NCBI RefSeq assembly: GCF_003217515.1
Contig: NZ_QJSX01000014.1
Coordinates: 81,185 to 145,184 of the forward strand
DNA: 64,000 nt
Source of the DNA: Deinococcus yavapaiensis KR-236
GTDB taxonomy: Bacteria; Deinococcota; Deinococci; Deinococcales; Deinococcaceae
Direction of reading: 5' to 3'
Part shown: positions 18,177-26,470 of the stretch, piece by piece
Layout: each line of letters begins with the position of its first letter
Numbering within the stretch: position 1 is the stretch's first letter
Notes under the pieces: model-generated
Database searches by the model: none
The model's input: the letters and a program-made list of their open reading frames with translations, nothing else
What the model was told of the DNA's origin: nothing
Position numbers and translations under genes: made by a program

Positions 18177-19240
18177 ATCGTCTCCTTGAGGGTGTCGCGC
18201 GGCAACGGCGGGAGTTCGCTCGGCGTCTCGTTCGAGAGGTCGCCCTTGAACTGCGTCAGGAAACGCAAGTCGTTTCCGTAGAAGTAACGGATGTCGGGAA
18301 TGCCGTAGCGCAGCATCGCGATGCGGTTGGGACCGAGGCCGAACGCGAAGCCCGTCTTGCCTTCGTAGACGCGCGGCAAGCCCTTCGCGGCGCGCAAGTC
18401 GTCCACGGCGCGAAAGACGTTCGGGTGCACCATGCCCGACCCGCCGAGTTCCAGCCAGCGTTGCTCCTGGTCCCACCAAATCGCGAAGTCCGCGCCCGGT
18501 TCCGTGAACGGGTAGTAACTCGGCTGGAAGCGTACGCGCGCGCCCCGCCCGAACATCGCGCGCGCCATCTCGGAGATGGCGCCCTTGAGGTCGGCCATGG
18601 TGATGCCCTCGCCGACCACGAGGCCTTCGAATTGGTGGAACATGCTTTCGTGGGTGGCGTCCGTCGCTTCGTAGCGGTACACGCGGCCCGGCACGACGAT
18701 CTTGAGGGGCGGCTCGTGCGTTTCCATGTACCGCACTTGCATGTTGCTGGTGTGCGTGCGCAGCAACTGGCCGTTTTCCAGCCAGAAGGTGTCTTGCAAG
18801 TCGCGCGCCGGGTGCCAGCTCGGCATGTTCAAGGCGTCGAAGTTGTGCGTTTCGTCCTCCACTTCGCGGCCTTCCACGACGCGGTAACCCATAGACTCGA
18901 AGATGTCGCTGAGCTCGTACAAAATGCGCGTGACGACGTGCAAACCGCCCGAAGGCAACTTCACGCCCGGCAACGTCACGTCGATCGCTTCGGAGGCGAG
19001 CTTGGCGTTCAAGGCTTCTTGCCGCAAGGTCGCTTCGCGCTCGGCGACGGCCCCCTCCAGTTCGGCCTTGAGGGCGTTGATCTCCGCGCCGCGCGCTCGA
19101 CGTTCGTCCGGAGCGAGGCTGCCGAGGGTCTTGAGTTGCGCCGTCACGAGCCCGTTCTTGCCGAGGTAGCGCGTTTTGACGCCGCCGAGGGCGTCGAGTG
19201 TGGCGGCGCCCTGAATGGCCGCGAGTGCTTCTTCCCGCAT
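18173..19240 (-). CDS. pheS: Phenylalanine--tRNA ligase alpha subunit
   Basis: The 355-residue catalytic subunit. A short coiled-coil arm (about residues 1-85) is followed by a class II core with motif 2 (YRYEATDATHESMFHQFEG) and motif 3 (GLGPNRIAMLRYGIPDIR). Length and order are standard. GGGAGGA precedes the ATG at 19240. The gene lies behind a strong terminator (19256-19294) and a short leaderless ORF, so attenuation is likely. Confidence 0.97.
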   Translation of the reverse strand: MREEALAAIQGAATLDALGGVKTRYLGKNGLVTAQLKTLGSLAPDERRARGAEINALKAELEGAVAEREATLRQEALNAKLASEAIDVTLPGVKLPSGGLHVVTRILYELSDIFESMGYRVVEGREVEDETHNFDALNMPSWHPARDLQDTFWLENGQLLRTHTSNMQVRYMETHEPPLKIVVPGRVYRYEATDATHESMFHQFEGLVVGEGITMADLKGAISEMARAMFGRGARVRFQPSYYPFTEPGADFAIWWDQEQRWLELGGSGMVHPNVFRAVDDLRAAKGLPRVYEGKTGFAFGLGPNRIAMLRYGIPDIRYFYGNDLRFLTQFKGDLSNETPSELPPLPRDTLKETM

Positions 19241-19255
19241 GGATCCTCCCGAATG

Positions 19256-19294
19256 AAAAAAGCCCGCCCCGCCTTATGAAAAGGCGGGGCGGGC
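19256..19294 (-). terminator. Terminator/attenuator upstream of pheS
   Basis: On the minus strand a perfect 14-bp GC-rich stem (19281-19294 with 19262-19275), a 5-nt loop and a run of six T (19256-19261) end just before the pheS ribosome site. The T-box consensus is not visible in the leader. Confidence 0.88.
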
Positions 19295-19308
19295 AGCGCT
19301 TGAGACGA

Positions 19309-19371
19309 TTAAGCCTGCCAGACCCCGACGCCGCTAAACGGCGAACGTGAACGCGAAGCGTGCGAAGTCAT
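19309..19371 (-). CDS. Putative pheST leader peptide (20 codons)
   Basis: A short ORF whose ATG (19371) lies exactly 6 nt after TAGGCT, so the transcript is probably leaderless and begins with this ORF. It encodes 20 residues, Ser/Arg-rich in the first half, with one Phe and one Trp, and stops 15 nt before the terminator stem. Translation speed here could set whether the terminator forms. There is no classical run of Phe codons in frame; another frame contains four TTC codons but has no start codon. Whether the peptide is made is inference. Confidence 0.5.
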   Translation of the reverse strand: MTSHASRSRSPFSGVGVWQA

Positions 19372-19377
19372 GTCGTC

Positions 19378-19406
19378 AGCCTACGAGCAAGTGCGAACGA
19401 GGTCAA
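19378..19406 (-). promoter_or_regulatory. pheST promoter
   Basis: On the minus strand: TTGACC (19401-19406), a 17-nt spacer and TAGGCT (19378-19383). The first ATG follows by 6 nt. Confidence 0.8.
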
Positions 19407-19472
19407 GTGTATAGAGCGAGACGTGCGAACTTCTTATCGCCCTGACGTTCATGCCTCGCTTATATTGACGGT

Positions 19473-20570
19473 ATGCTTTTTGGGCCGCCCGGGTCGTCGT
19501 CCCCGAACAACATGGTGGGCGAGGCGTCGCACGTCACGCCGACGCTGCGGGCGCGGGCCGTCACGGACGCGGGCCGTGAGCGGTCCCTCAACGAGGACGC
19601 GGCCCTGCTCGTGCCCCTCCCGACGGGCGGACTGTTCGCCGTCGCGGACGGAATGGGCGGCCACGCGGCGGGCGAAGTCGCGTCGCAACTCGCCTTGGAA
19701 GAGTTGCGAGACGCCTTTGAGCTCGCCGAAGGCAACACGCCGTCACGCCTCGTGCGCGCCCTGCAAGCCGCGAACGGCGCCGTACACTCGCAAGCGGTCG
19801 GTAATCAGGCCGGGATGGGCACGACGCTCGCCGCCGTCCTCATCGACGGCGGCGTCGCCCTCGTCGCGAACGTCGGAGACTCACGGGTGTACCTGTGGCG
19901 TGGCCGCGAGTTGCGCCAACTGTCGCGCGACCACTCGTGGGTGGCCGAGCAAGTGCGAAAAGGCTTTCTCACCGAGCAGGAAGGCCGCTCGCACGCGTGG
20001 CGCAACGTCGTCAGCAACGCCATGGGCAGTGAAGCCGCGCTCAGCCTCGATTTGTTCGGGATACCGCTCGAACGCGGCGACCGCTTTCTCATTTGCAGCG
20101 ACGGCGTCACGGACGTGCTGTCCGACGAGCAACTCGCCGAGCTTCTCGCGCGCGAGGACGATCTCGGCATCCTGCTGCCCGACCTCGTGAAGCTCGCCAA
20201 CGATCACGGCGGTCCCGACAACATCACGGCGATCGTCATCGACGTGACGACCCTGCTCGCCAAGCCGCGCTACACCCTGCCGGTCTTGCATCCGAACGGG
20301 CCCGTCGCCGCGGCGACGCTCGCGCGCGCCACGAAGCGCAGTTCCGCCGCTTACGTCACGCTCGCCGTGCTGTACCTCACGTTGCTCGGCATGATCGTCC
20401 TGCCCGAGTACCGCAACCTCATCGCCTTGATCGGCGGCGGCGGTTTGGCCGTCTTGCTGTTCTCGACCGTTCGCGCTCGGCGCCCCAGAAAAGGCCGCGG
20501 CGCGACTCGCTCGACCGCCGACATTTCCCTTCAGGAGAACTCTGATGAAGCAACCCGTCTCCACCCCTGA
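19473..20570 (+). CDS. PP2C-type serine/threonine protein phosphatase, membrane anchored
   Basis: A 365-residue Mn/Mg-dependent phosphatase. PP2C motifs follow in order: SLNEDA, ADGMGGHAAGE, GMGTTL, NVGDSRVY, CSDGVTD and GGPDNITAI. Two hydrophobic helices (about 290-308 and 312-333) follow the catalytic domain, so the active site faces the cytoplasm. It would oppose Ser/Thr kinases, none of which is nearby. TATATT (19461-19466) lies 6 nt before the ATG, giving a leaderless mRNA. Its end overlaps ridA by 26 nt. Confidence 0.93.
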   Translation: MLFGPPGSSSPNNMVGEASHVTPTLRARAVTDAGRERSLNEDAALLVPLPTGGLFAVADGMGGHAAGEVASQLALEELRDAFELAEGNTPSRLVRALQAANGAVHSQAVGNQAGMGTTLAAVLIDGGVALVANVGDSRVYLWRGRELRQLSRDHSWVAEQVRKGFLTEQEGRSHAWRNVVSNAMGSEAALSLDLFGIPLERGDRFLICSDGVTDVLSDEQLAELLAREDDLGILLPDLVKLANDHGGPDNITAIVIDVTTLLAKPRYTLPVLHPNGPVAAATLARATKRSSAAYVTLAVLYLTLLGMIVLPEYRNLIALIGGGGLAVLLFSTVRARRPRKGRGATRSTADISLQENSDEATRLHP

Positions 20571-20922
20571 CGCGCCCGCTGCGATCGGTCCGTACAGTCA
20601 AGCCGTGCGCTTCGGTAACCTCGTCTTCACGTCCGGCCAGATTCCTTTGCGGCCCGACGGCACCTTGATCGAAGGCAACGTCGAAGAGCAAGCGCATCAA
20701 GTGTTCGCGAACCTCAAGGCCGTTCTCGCCGCCGCCGATTGCACCTTGAGCGACGTCGTCAAGGCGACGGTGTTCGTCGCGGACCTCGGTCAGTTCGCCG
20801 AGCTCAACGCCGTGTACGCCCAGTACTTCAGCGAGCCTTACCCGGCCCGCAGCACGGTCGAAGTGGCGAGGTTGCCGCGCGACGTGCTCGTGGAAATCGA
20901 GTTGGTGGCGGTCGTTCCGTAG
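20545..20922 (+). CDS. ridA: RidA family enamine/imine deaminase
   Basis: A 125-residue trimeric protein that hydrolyses reactive 2-aminoacrylate and other enamines made by PLP enzymes. The signature is complete: AIGPYSQAV, FTSGQIP, and the catalytic Arg in YPARSTVEVARLPRD. CAGGAGA precedes the ATG. It is tied to the phosphatase gene by a 26-nt overlap. Confidence 0.95.
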   Translation: MKQPVSTPDAPAAIGPYSQAVRFGNLVFTSGQIPLRPDGTLIEGNVEEQAHQVFANLKAVLAAADCTLSDVVKATVFVADLGQFAELNAVYAQYFSEPYPARSTVEVARLPRDVLVEIELVAVVP

Positions 20923-20956
20923 CTTCACGCTCCTCTCGCTCACCGGGGAGAGGGCC

Positions 20957-20995
20957 GACCAGCGGCGTTGTCACGCTTTGACCGCGCCGCTGGTC
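20957..20995 (-). terminator. Hairpin at the end of the second sugar ABC operon
   Basis: An 11-bp inverted repeat (20957-20967 with 20985-20995); the stop codon of the last permease lies in the loop. No clear T-tract, so terminator or 3'-end stabiliser is inferred. Confidence 0.5.
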
Positions 20996-21807
20996 AGCCC
21001 TTCGATGTACGAGCGCATCAAAAACGCGAAGAGCACGACGAGCGGCACGGCGCTCAGGACGTACGACGCCATGAGGGCGCCGTAGTTCGGCGTGGAGGGA
21101 TTGCTGTTGCCGCCGCCTTGGAAGTACACGAGGGCGACGGGCAAGGTGCGGTGCGCTTCGTCGAGGACGAGCGACGGCAAGATGAACTCGTTCCACACGG
21201 GAATGAGGCGGATGATCGCGACGGAGATCAGGACGGGAACGCTCATCGGGACGACGACGCGGGCCAAGATCTGAGCGTGGCTCGCACCGTCGATGCGGGC
21301 CGCCTCCAAGATTTCTTTCGGCAGGTTCTCGAAGGCGGTCTTGAGAACGAGAATCGCGAAAGCCTGACCGGCGGCGATCGTCGGGAGGATGATCGAGAGG
21401 TAGTTGTTCGGCAAGTCGAGGCTCTTGATTTGGATGTACAGCGGAATGAGGGTGAGAAAGTCGGGAATGAGCAGCAGGGCGAACACGAGCGCGAAAAGGA
21501 CGCGGCGCCCGACGAAGCGCATCAGTGCGAAGGCGTAGGCGCTCAGCACCGCCAGCAGCAGCGTGAACAGCACGCTCGTGAACGTCACGACGAGGGAGTT
21601 CACCATCGGGGAAGCGACGGCGCGCCACGCGACGAGGTAGTTCTCGGGGTGGAGGCTCGGCGGGACGTTCAGGAGATTTTGTGCGTATTGCACGGGGTTT
21701 TTGAAGGAGTTGACGACGGCGAAGTAGATCGGAAAGAGGCTGACGAGTCCGAGGATCAGCAAGACGCCTTGCCGAAGGAGTTCGCCCAGCGAGCGCGGCG
21801 GGCGCAT
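20971..21807 (-). CDS. MalG-like sugar ABC permease
   Basis: A 278-residue, six-helix permease of normal family length. The EAA loop reads EAARIDGASHAQILARVVVPM (about residues 179-199; quoted across two helices). It pairs with the MalF-like gene directly upstream (1-nt gap) and the binding protein beyond it. Unlike the permease at 10693, it has no large insert. ATPase not encoded nearby. Confidence 0.93.
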   Translation of the reverse strand: MRPPRSLGELLRQGVLLILGLVSLFPIYFAVVNSFKNPVQYAQNLLNVPPSLHPENYLVAWRAVASPMVNSLVVTFTSVLFTLLLAVLSAYAFALMRFVGRRVLFALVFALLLIPDFLTLIPLYIQIKSLDLPNNYLSIILPTIAAGQAFAILVLKTAFENLPKEILEAARIDGASHAQILARVVVPMSVPVLISVAIIRLIPVWNEFILPSLVLDEAHRTLPVALVYFQGGGNSNPSTPNYGALMASYVLSAVPLVVLFAFLMRSYIEGLTSGAVKA

Positions 21808-21808
21808 C

Positions 21809-22732
21809 TCAATCGCCTTGTGCGCGCGCCACGCGTTGCGCGACGACCGTGAGAAGCACGATCACGACGAACAGCAGCGCGGCGATAGAGAGAGCGTAGC
21901 CGTACTCGCCGAACTTCACGGCGGTGTTGTACATCAGCAAGGCCGGAACGGTCGTCGCGTATCCGGGTCCGCCCGAGGTGATCACGAGAGGGCTGAGAAA
22001 ATACTGGGCGTTGCCGATGACGGACAGCACGGCGATGAGGAAGAGTTGCGGTCGCAGCAACGGCAAGTCGATGGTCCACACGCGCCTCGGGCCGACGGCG
22101 CCGTCGAGCTTCGCTGCTTCGAGAACGTCCTTCGGGATGCTTTGCAAGCCCGCGTAGAGCAACAGCAGGTAAAAGGCGTCGACGTACGGAAAGCCCAGGA
22201 AGATCAGGGCGTAGAGGGCGGTGTCTTGATCGGCGAGCCACGAGCGCTGCCACGCGCCGAGACCGACCGAGCCGAGCAGTTGGTTGAGGACGCCGTCCGT
22301 GCGGTAAAAGGTCGTCCACAGCAACAGCAGCACCAAGGACGGCACGACGATCGGCACGACGAACAGGGTGCGGTACGCGTACTGCCGTCTGGGGCCGCGC
22401 AAGTGGAAGATCAGCTCGGCGACGACGAGCGGCGGAATCACGGCGAGCAACAACCCCAAGACGATCCAAAGGCCGACGTTGGCGGACGCTTGCCCCATGG
22501 CGGGGTCGGTGAGGGCCCGCCGGAAGTTCTCCAAGCCCGTGAAGGTGGGCGGGTTGAAGCCGTCCCAGTCGGTGAAGGCGCGCGTGAAGGCGATGTACGC
22601 GGGGTAGTACGCGAAGTAGCCGAGCAGCACGAAGGTCGGCAGCAAGAACAGGTACGCGCGCCGCCCCGCCCAAAGTCGCTTCCAGAAGGTGGGGCGGGCG
22701 GCGCGGCGCGGTGCAGGCGAGGCGGAGTGCAC
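21809..22732 (-). CDS. MalF-like sugar ABC permease
   Basis: A 307-residue inner-membrane permease with a cytoplasmic N-terminal Arg-rich stretch, six helices and the EAA loop EAAKLDGAVGPRRVW. Normal length for UgpA/MalF-type proteins. Encoded between the binding protein (12 nt upstream) and MalG-like permease, so the three form one uptake system, probably for an oligosaccharide. Substrate unknown. Confidence 0.93.
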   Translation of the reverse strand: MHSASPAPRRAARPTFWKRLWAGRRAYLFLLPTFVLLGYFAYYPAYIAFTRAFTDWDGFNPPTFTGLENFRRALTDPAMGQASANVGLWIVLGLLLAVIPPLVVAELIFHLRGPRRQYAYRTLFVVPIVVPSLVLLLLWTTFYRTDGVLNQLLGSVGLGAWQRSWLADQDTALYALIFLGFPYVDAFYLLLLYAGLQSIPKDVLEAAKLDGAVGPRRVWTIDLPLLRPQLFLIAVLSVIGNAQYFLSPLVITSGGPGYATTVPALLMYNTAVKFGEYGYALSIAALLFVVIVLLTVVAQRVARAQGD

Positions 22733-22744
22733 GTGGCTTCCGAA

Positions 22745-24187
22745 TCAGTACTTCGCGAGGTCCACTTTGTTCTTGCGGGCGTAATCGCGCACGGCGCGGT
22801 CGAGCAAAGCCTGCACTTGGCCTTTGGCTTGGTCGAGGGTGACTTGCCCGGCGAGATACTGACCGAAGATGCGTTGCATGTCCACCCAGCCGAGGTTCGG
22901 GGCGATGTCGGCGGCGAGGATGCCGCGGTTGGCCTTGCCGATTTGGCTGGTCAGGGCGGACGCGTCGAGGTCGAAGCCGGGCACGTTGAAGGTCGTCTTG
23001 GCTCCGTTGGGGCTCGGCCACGCCATGATGTAACTGCCGTTTTCCTGCACGAGGCGCCGTAAGTTCGTCGGCGTGCCGAAAAAGCGCATCCAATCGATCA
23101 CGGCTTGCAACTTGCCGATCTCGCGCAACGTCTTGTCGGATTGCGGCGTGGCGACGGCGAATTGGAAGGCGCCCGTGCCGCCCGTGGCGTTCGAGGTGTC
23201 GGCGCCCGTGGCGTAGCGGTTGTCCTGCTTCGTGAGCTTGGGAAAGTTGAAGGTGCCGACGCCGAACTTCACGCCCGCGTCCTTCATCCAGCGCGCTTGA
23301 TAGCTGCCTTCGTACAGCATGGCGGCCTTGCCGCCCACGAAGTCTTGGAAGACGTCGTAGTTCTTGCCGACGTCCTGCGCGATGTAATCCTTCTGCCACG
23401 TGTCGGTGAAGGCCTTCATGGTCGGCCACCACGACATGAAGCGTGGATCTTTCGGCGAGAGGAGGCCCTTGGAGACGGCGACGGCCTCGTCGAGGGCCGA
23501 GATGCCGGGCGCCTTGTCGAATCCGGCGATGCGGTTGTAGTCCTGGCCGTAGAGGTCCGAGAGGAAGTGCTTGCCCCACCACGGGTACGCCGGCACCTGT
23601 ACGAACGGGTTGATGCCCGCCGCGCGCAGCTTTTTCGAGACGCTCACAAGCTCCGTGAAGGTCGTGGGCGCCTTCGTGATGCCCGCCTTCTTGAACAAGT
23701 CCTTGTTGTAGTAGATGGTGTACCCGACGGTGTCGCCGCTCAGGACGTACTCGGCGCCGCTCGGCGCGCGCGACTCGGCCAGAACGCGCGGGTTCATGAC
23801 GTCCTGCCACGCCTTGTTGCCGGGAATGTACGGATTGGGCTGCTTGAAGTACGGCGAGAGGTCCGTCGCGACACCTTTGGGAAGGGTCGCGTTGAGGCTC
23901 GTCGCTTGCGCCCAGTAGATGTCGAAGAGTTCTCCCGCGGCGGCTTTCACGCGAATGTTCGTGTCGTTGTCCGGAACGGGCGTCGTGGAGAACTTGATTT
24001 TGATGCCGGGGTACTTCTTTTCGTACTCGTCGGCGATTTGCTGAAAGACTTTGAGGGGTTTTTCCTGATCGGGCCAGTTCGGCGTGTACTCCGAGACGAA
24101 CATGGTGATGGTGCCTCGCCATGTTCCGGGCGCGGCCCACGCGCTTGAAAGCGACAGCAGGAGTCCGAGCGTCAGTCCTCGCTTCAT
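22745..24187 (-). CDS. Sugar ABC substrate-binding protein
   Basis: A 480-residue exported binding protein, at the large end for cluster B binding proteins. Signal peptide MKRGLTLGLLLSLSSAWA, cut before APGTW. The ligand-lobe pattern GDTVGYTIYYNKDLFKKAG is typical of carbohydrate-binding members. GGAGGA just upstream fixes the ATG at 24187, eight codons inside the open frame. It is the first gene of the minus-strand transporter operon. Confidence 0.92.
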   Translation of the reverse strand: MKRGLTLGLLLSLSSAWAAPGTWRGTITMFVSEYTPNWPDQEKPLKVFQQIADEYEKKYPGIKIKFSTTPVPDNDTNIRVKAAAGELFDIYWAQATSLNATLPKGVATDLSPYFKQPNPYIPGNKAWQDVMNPRVLAESRAPSGAEYVLSGDTVGYTIYYNKDLFKKAGITKAPTTFTELVSVSKKLRAAGINPFVQVPAYPWWGKHFLSDLYGQDYNRIAGFDKAPGISALDEAVAVSKGLLSPKDPRFMSWWPTMKAFTDTWQKDYIAQDVGKNYDVFQDFVGGKAAMLYEGSYQARWMKDAGVKFGVGTFNFPKLTKQDNRYATGADTSNATGGTGAFQFAVATPQSDKTLREIGKLQAVIDWMRFFGTPTNLRRLVQENGSYIMAWPSPNGAKTTFNVPGFDLDASALTSQIGKANRGILAADIAPNLGWVDMQRIFGQYLAGQVTLDQAKGQVQALLDRAVRDYARKNKVDLAKY

Positions 24188-24363
24188 AAGTCCTCCGGAG
24201 ATGAACGACAAGGTAACGTGACGATAACCACGAGAAAAAAGACGCTAAAGTGAGTCTTCACTTTCTGAAGTTCGGTTCAAGACGTTTTGGTAACGCGGAC
24301 TTCAAAGACGAGTTGAGGACCTTGGGGCATTTGTCGAGGGAAGGGCATGCTACGTTGACCTTT

Positions 24364-25404
24364 ATGACGGCCACCGAAGTTTCCCCGCGCGAGTTGCTGC
24401 TCAACCGCGTGCAGAAGGACATCCCCATCGTCGCGCGTCCGTACCGCGTCCTCGCCGAGGAAGTCGGCTTGACCGAACGCGAGGCGCTCGAAATTCTCCG
24501 CGAAGAGAAGGCGCGGGGCATCTTGCGGCAAATCAGCGCGATCTTCGACACGCGCACCCTCGGCTACAAGTCCAGCCTCGTCGCCGTGAAAGCCGACCCG
24601 GACGAACTCGACGCGGTGGCGGAAATCATCAACGGCCATCCTGGCGTCAGCCACAACTACAAGCGAAACCACGACTTCAACCTCTGGTACACCATCGCCG
24701 TGCCGCCCGAAAGCGATCTCGACGCGCACGTGCAAAAGCTGCACGACCTGTCGGGCGCCCAGCTCACGCGCCTCATGCCGACCCTGCACCTCTTCAAGAT
24801 CGGCGTGGAGTTCGACATGACGGGCAAGGAAGAGTGGAACGCCAAGTCCAAGCCGCAATACACGAACGAGCAACGCAACCTCGCCTATCAAGTGACGCCG
24901 ACGGACCGCGTGTTCGTTCTGGAGTTCCAAAAGGATCTGCCCCTCGTCGAAGAGCCGTACGCCGCCGCTTGCGAAGCGTTGAGCATGACGATCGACGAGG
25001 TCGCCGCGCACGCCGAGCGGATGAAGGCGGCGGGCGCCTTGCGCCGCGTTTCGGCCGTGTTCCGCCATCAATCGGCGGGCTTCAAGTACAACGCGATGGG
25101 CGTCTGGGCCGTGCCGCAAGACAAGGTCGCCGAGATGGGCCAGAAGATGGCAGAGTTCAAGGCCGTGTCACACTGCTACCTGCGTCCCACCTACCCCGAG
25201 TGGCCGTACACGATCTTCACGATGGTTCACGGCCGCAGCAAGGAAGAAGCCTTCGGCAAGATCCGGGCGATCGCCGACGAAGTCGCCGTGGACATCGACC
25301 ACGCCATCCTCTACAGCACCAAGGAGTACAAGAAGGTGCGCTTGGAGTTCTACAAGCCCGAATTCTACGAGTGGGCGCAGCGCAACCTCGGCGTGGAGGC
25401 TTGA
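24364..25404 (+). CDS. Fused AhbA/AhbB-like (siroheme decarboxylase/Lrp-family) protein
   Basis: A 346-residue protein made of two tandem Lrp-like units (about 1-165 and 175-346), each with a winged helix and a RAM-type fold. HNYKRNHDFNLWYTIAVP in the first and VSHCYLRPTYPEWPYTIF in the second match the AhbA/AhbB and NirDLGH siroheme decarboxylases rather than ordinary AsnC regulators. It could decarboxylate siroheme, bind heme-like ligands or regulate. TACGTT (24351-24356) lies 7 nt before the ATG, so leaderless. No other heme-d1 or Ahb genes are near, so the role is open. The terminator after it is a twin of the one after the small AsnC gene. Confidence 0.75.
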   Translation: MTATEVSPRELLLNRVQKDIPIVARPYRVLAEEVGLTEREALEILREEKARGILRQISAIFDTRTLGYKSSLVAVKADPDELDAVAEIINGHPGVSHNYKRNHDFNLWYTIAVPPESDLDAHVQKLHDLSGAQLTRLMPTLHLFKIGVEFDMTGKEEWNAKSKPQYTNEQRNLAYQVTPTDRVFVLEFQKDLPLVEEPYAAACEALSMTIDEVAAHAERMKAAGALRRVSAVFRHQSAGFKYNAMGVWAVPQDKVAEMGQKMAEFKAVSHCYLRPTYPEWPYTIFTMVHGRSKEEAFGKIRAIADEVAVDIDHAILYSTKEYKKVRLEFYKPEFYEWAQRNLGVEA

Positions 25405-25466
25405 GCGCGGCTCATCGAGCGTATCGAATTGATTCTCATCGCATACCTTGGTATGTTGTTTTTATC

Positions 25467-25488
25467 AGCGGCGGAAACGCCGCTTTTT
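25467..25488 (+). terminator. Rho-independent terminator (repeat copy B)
   Basis: Stem AGCGGCG/CGCCGCT, GAAA loop and a T-run. It belongs to a 34-nt block (25461-25494) identical to the minus-strand copy at 5252-5273 and flanks. Confidence 0.9.
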
Positions 25489-25540
25489 CTTTTGTCGGCT
25501 CGCTTCCGGCGCGCCGCTGAACCTTTAGACTGTCTTGCGG

Positions 25541-26470
25541 ATGACAGCTGAGGGAAGCGACCCGAGATCCATCGTCGGAGCGATCGATTGGGGCGGCACG
25601 AAGTTGCTCGTCGGACTCGTGGACGACGAGGGCCGCGTGCTCGCGTCGCGCGCCGTCCCCACGCCGACGGGAGGCGCGAGCAACGTGTTGTCGCGGGCGG
25701 TGGAGTTGCTGCGTGAATCGCTCGCCGAGCAAGATCGAAGCGGCGACGCGCTGCGCGGCGTGGGCGTCACGGTACCGGGCGTCGTGGACGCGGCGGGACA
25801 CGTGCTGAAGTACGCCCCCGCGCACGGTCTGCGCGACGTGCCCGTCGCACGTGAGCTGGGCATGCACGTCGGCGTACCCGTGCGAATTGCGAACGACGTG
25901 GACGCCTGCGCGCTCGCCGAAGTGCGTTTCGGGCGCGCGAACTTCGAGAACTTCGCGTGGGTCACGATCTCGACGGGCGTAGGCGGCGCGTTCGTCCTCG
26001 ACCGCCGCTTGTTTCGCGGCGGCGGCCTCGCAGGCGAGATCGGGCACGTCGTCGTGGAGGAAGGCGGGCCGCGCTGCGGCTGCGGTCACCTCGGCTGCTT
26101 GGAGGCTGTCGCCGCCGGACCGGCCATCGCCCTGCACGCGCGGTCGCTCGGTTTGCCCGCGCGAAGCGCTCAGGACGTCGCGGCGCTCGCGGCGAGTGGA
26201 AACCTCATCGCCCGCTCGGCCTTGGAACGCGCCGCGGCGGCGCTCGGACGGGCGCTCGCCTTCGTGCAGAACCTCCTCGACCTCGACGCCGTCGTGCTCG
26301 GCGGCGGCGTGGCGCGCAGCTTGAACTTCGACGTGATTCGCGCGACCCTCGCCGACCGCGTGCTCCCGGTTCCCGGTCGTCACCTTCCCGTCTTGCGCCT
26401 CACCGCCCTCGAAGCGCACGCCGCCCTGCTGGGCGCGGCGAGCCTCGTCCTACCCCCGGAGAATCACTGA
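25541..26470 (+). CDS. ROK family sugar kinase
   Basis: A 309-residue glucokinase- or N-acetylhexosamine kinase-like enzyme. It has the ATP-binding GAIDWGGTKLLVGLV, the substrate site NDVDACALAE, STGVGGAFV, and the ROK zinc motif CGCGHLGCLEA. No helix-turn-helix, so it is an enzyme, not a repressor. TAGACT (25526-25531) lies 9 nt before the ATG. Its TGA overlaps the SIS gene ATG by one base, so the two act together, probably on a phosphorylated sugar. Confidence 0.9.
   Translation: MTAEGSDPRSIVGAIDWGGTKLLVGLVDDEGRVLASRAVPTPTGGASNVLSRAVELLRESLAEQDRSGDALRGVGVTVPGVVDAAGHVLKYAPAHGLRDVPVARELGMHVGVPVRIANDVDACALAEVRFGRANFENFAWVTISTGVGGAFVLDRRLFRGGGLAGEIGHVVVEEGGPRCGCGHLGCLEAVAAGPAIALHARSLGLPARSAQDVAALAASGNLIARSALERAAAALGRALAFVQNLLDLDAVVLGGGVARSLNFDVIRATLADRVLPVPGRHLPVLRLTALEAHAALLGAASLVLPPENH

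Noticed and set aside
15969..18281. A 770-codon plus-strand open frame opposite pheT
   Set aside because: Antisense shadow caused by high GC; low-complexity Arg/Ala/Asp translation with no motifs.
19309..19371. T-box riboswitch upstream of pheS
   Set aside because: The terminator is present but I could not find the AGGGTGGNACCGCG-type T-box or a specifier stem in the roughly 130-nt leader.
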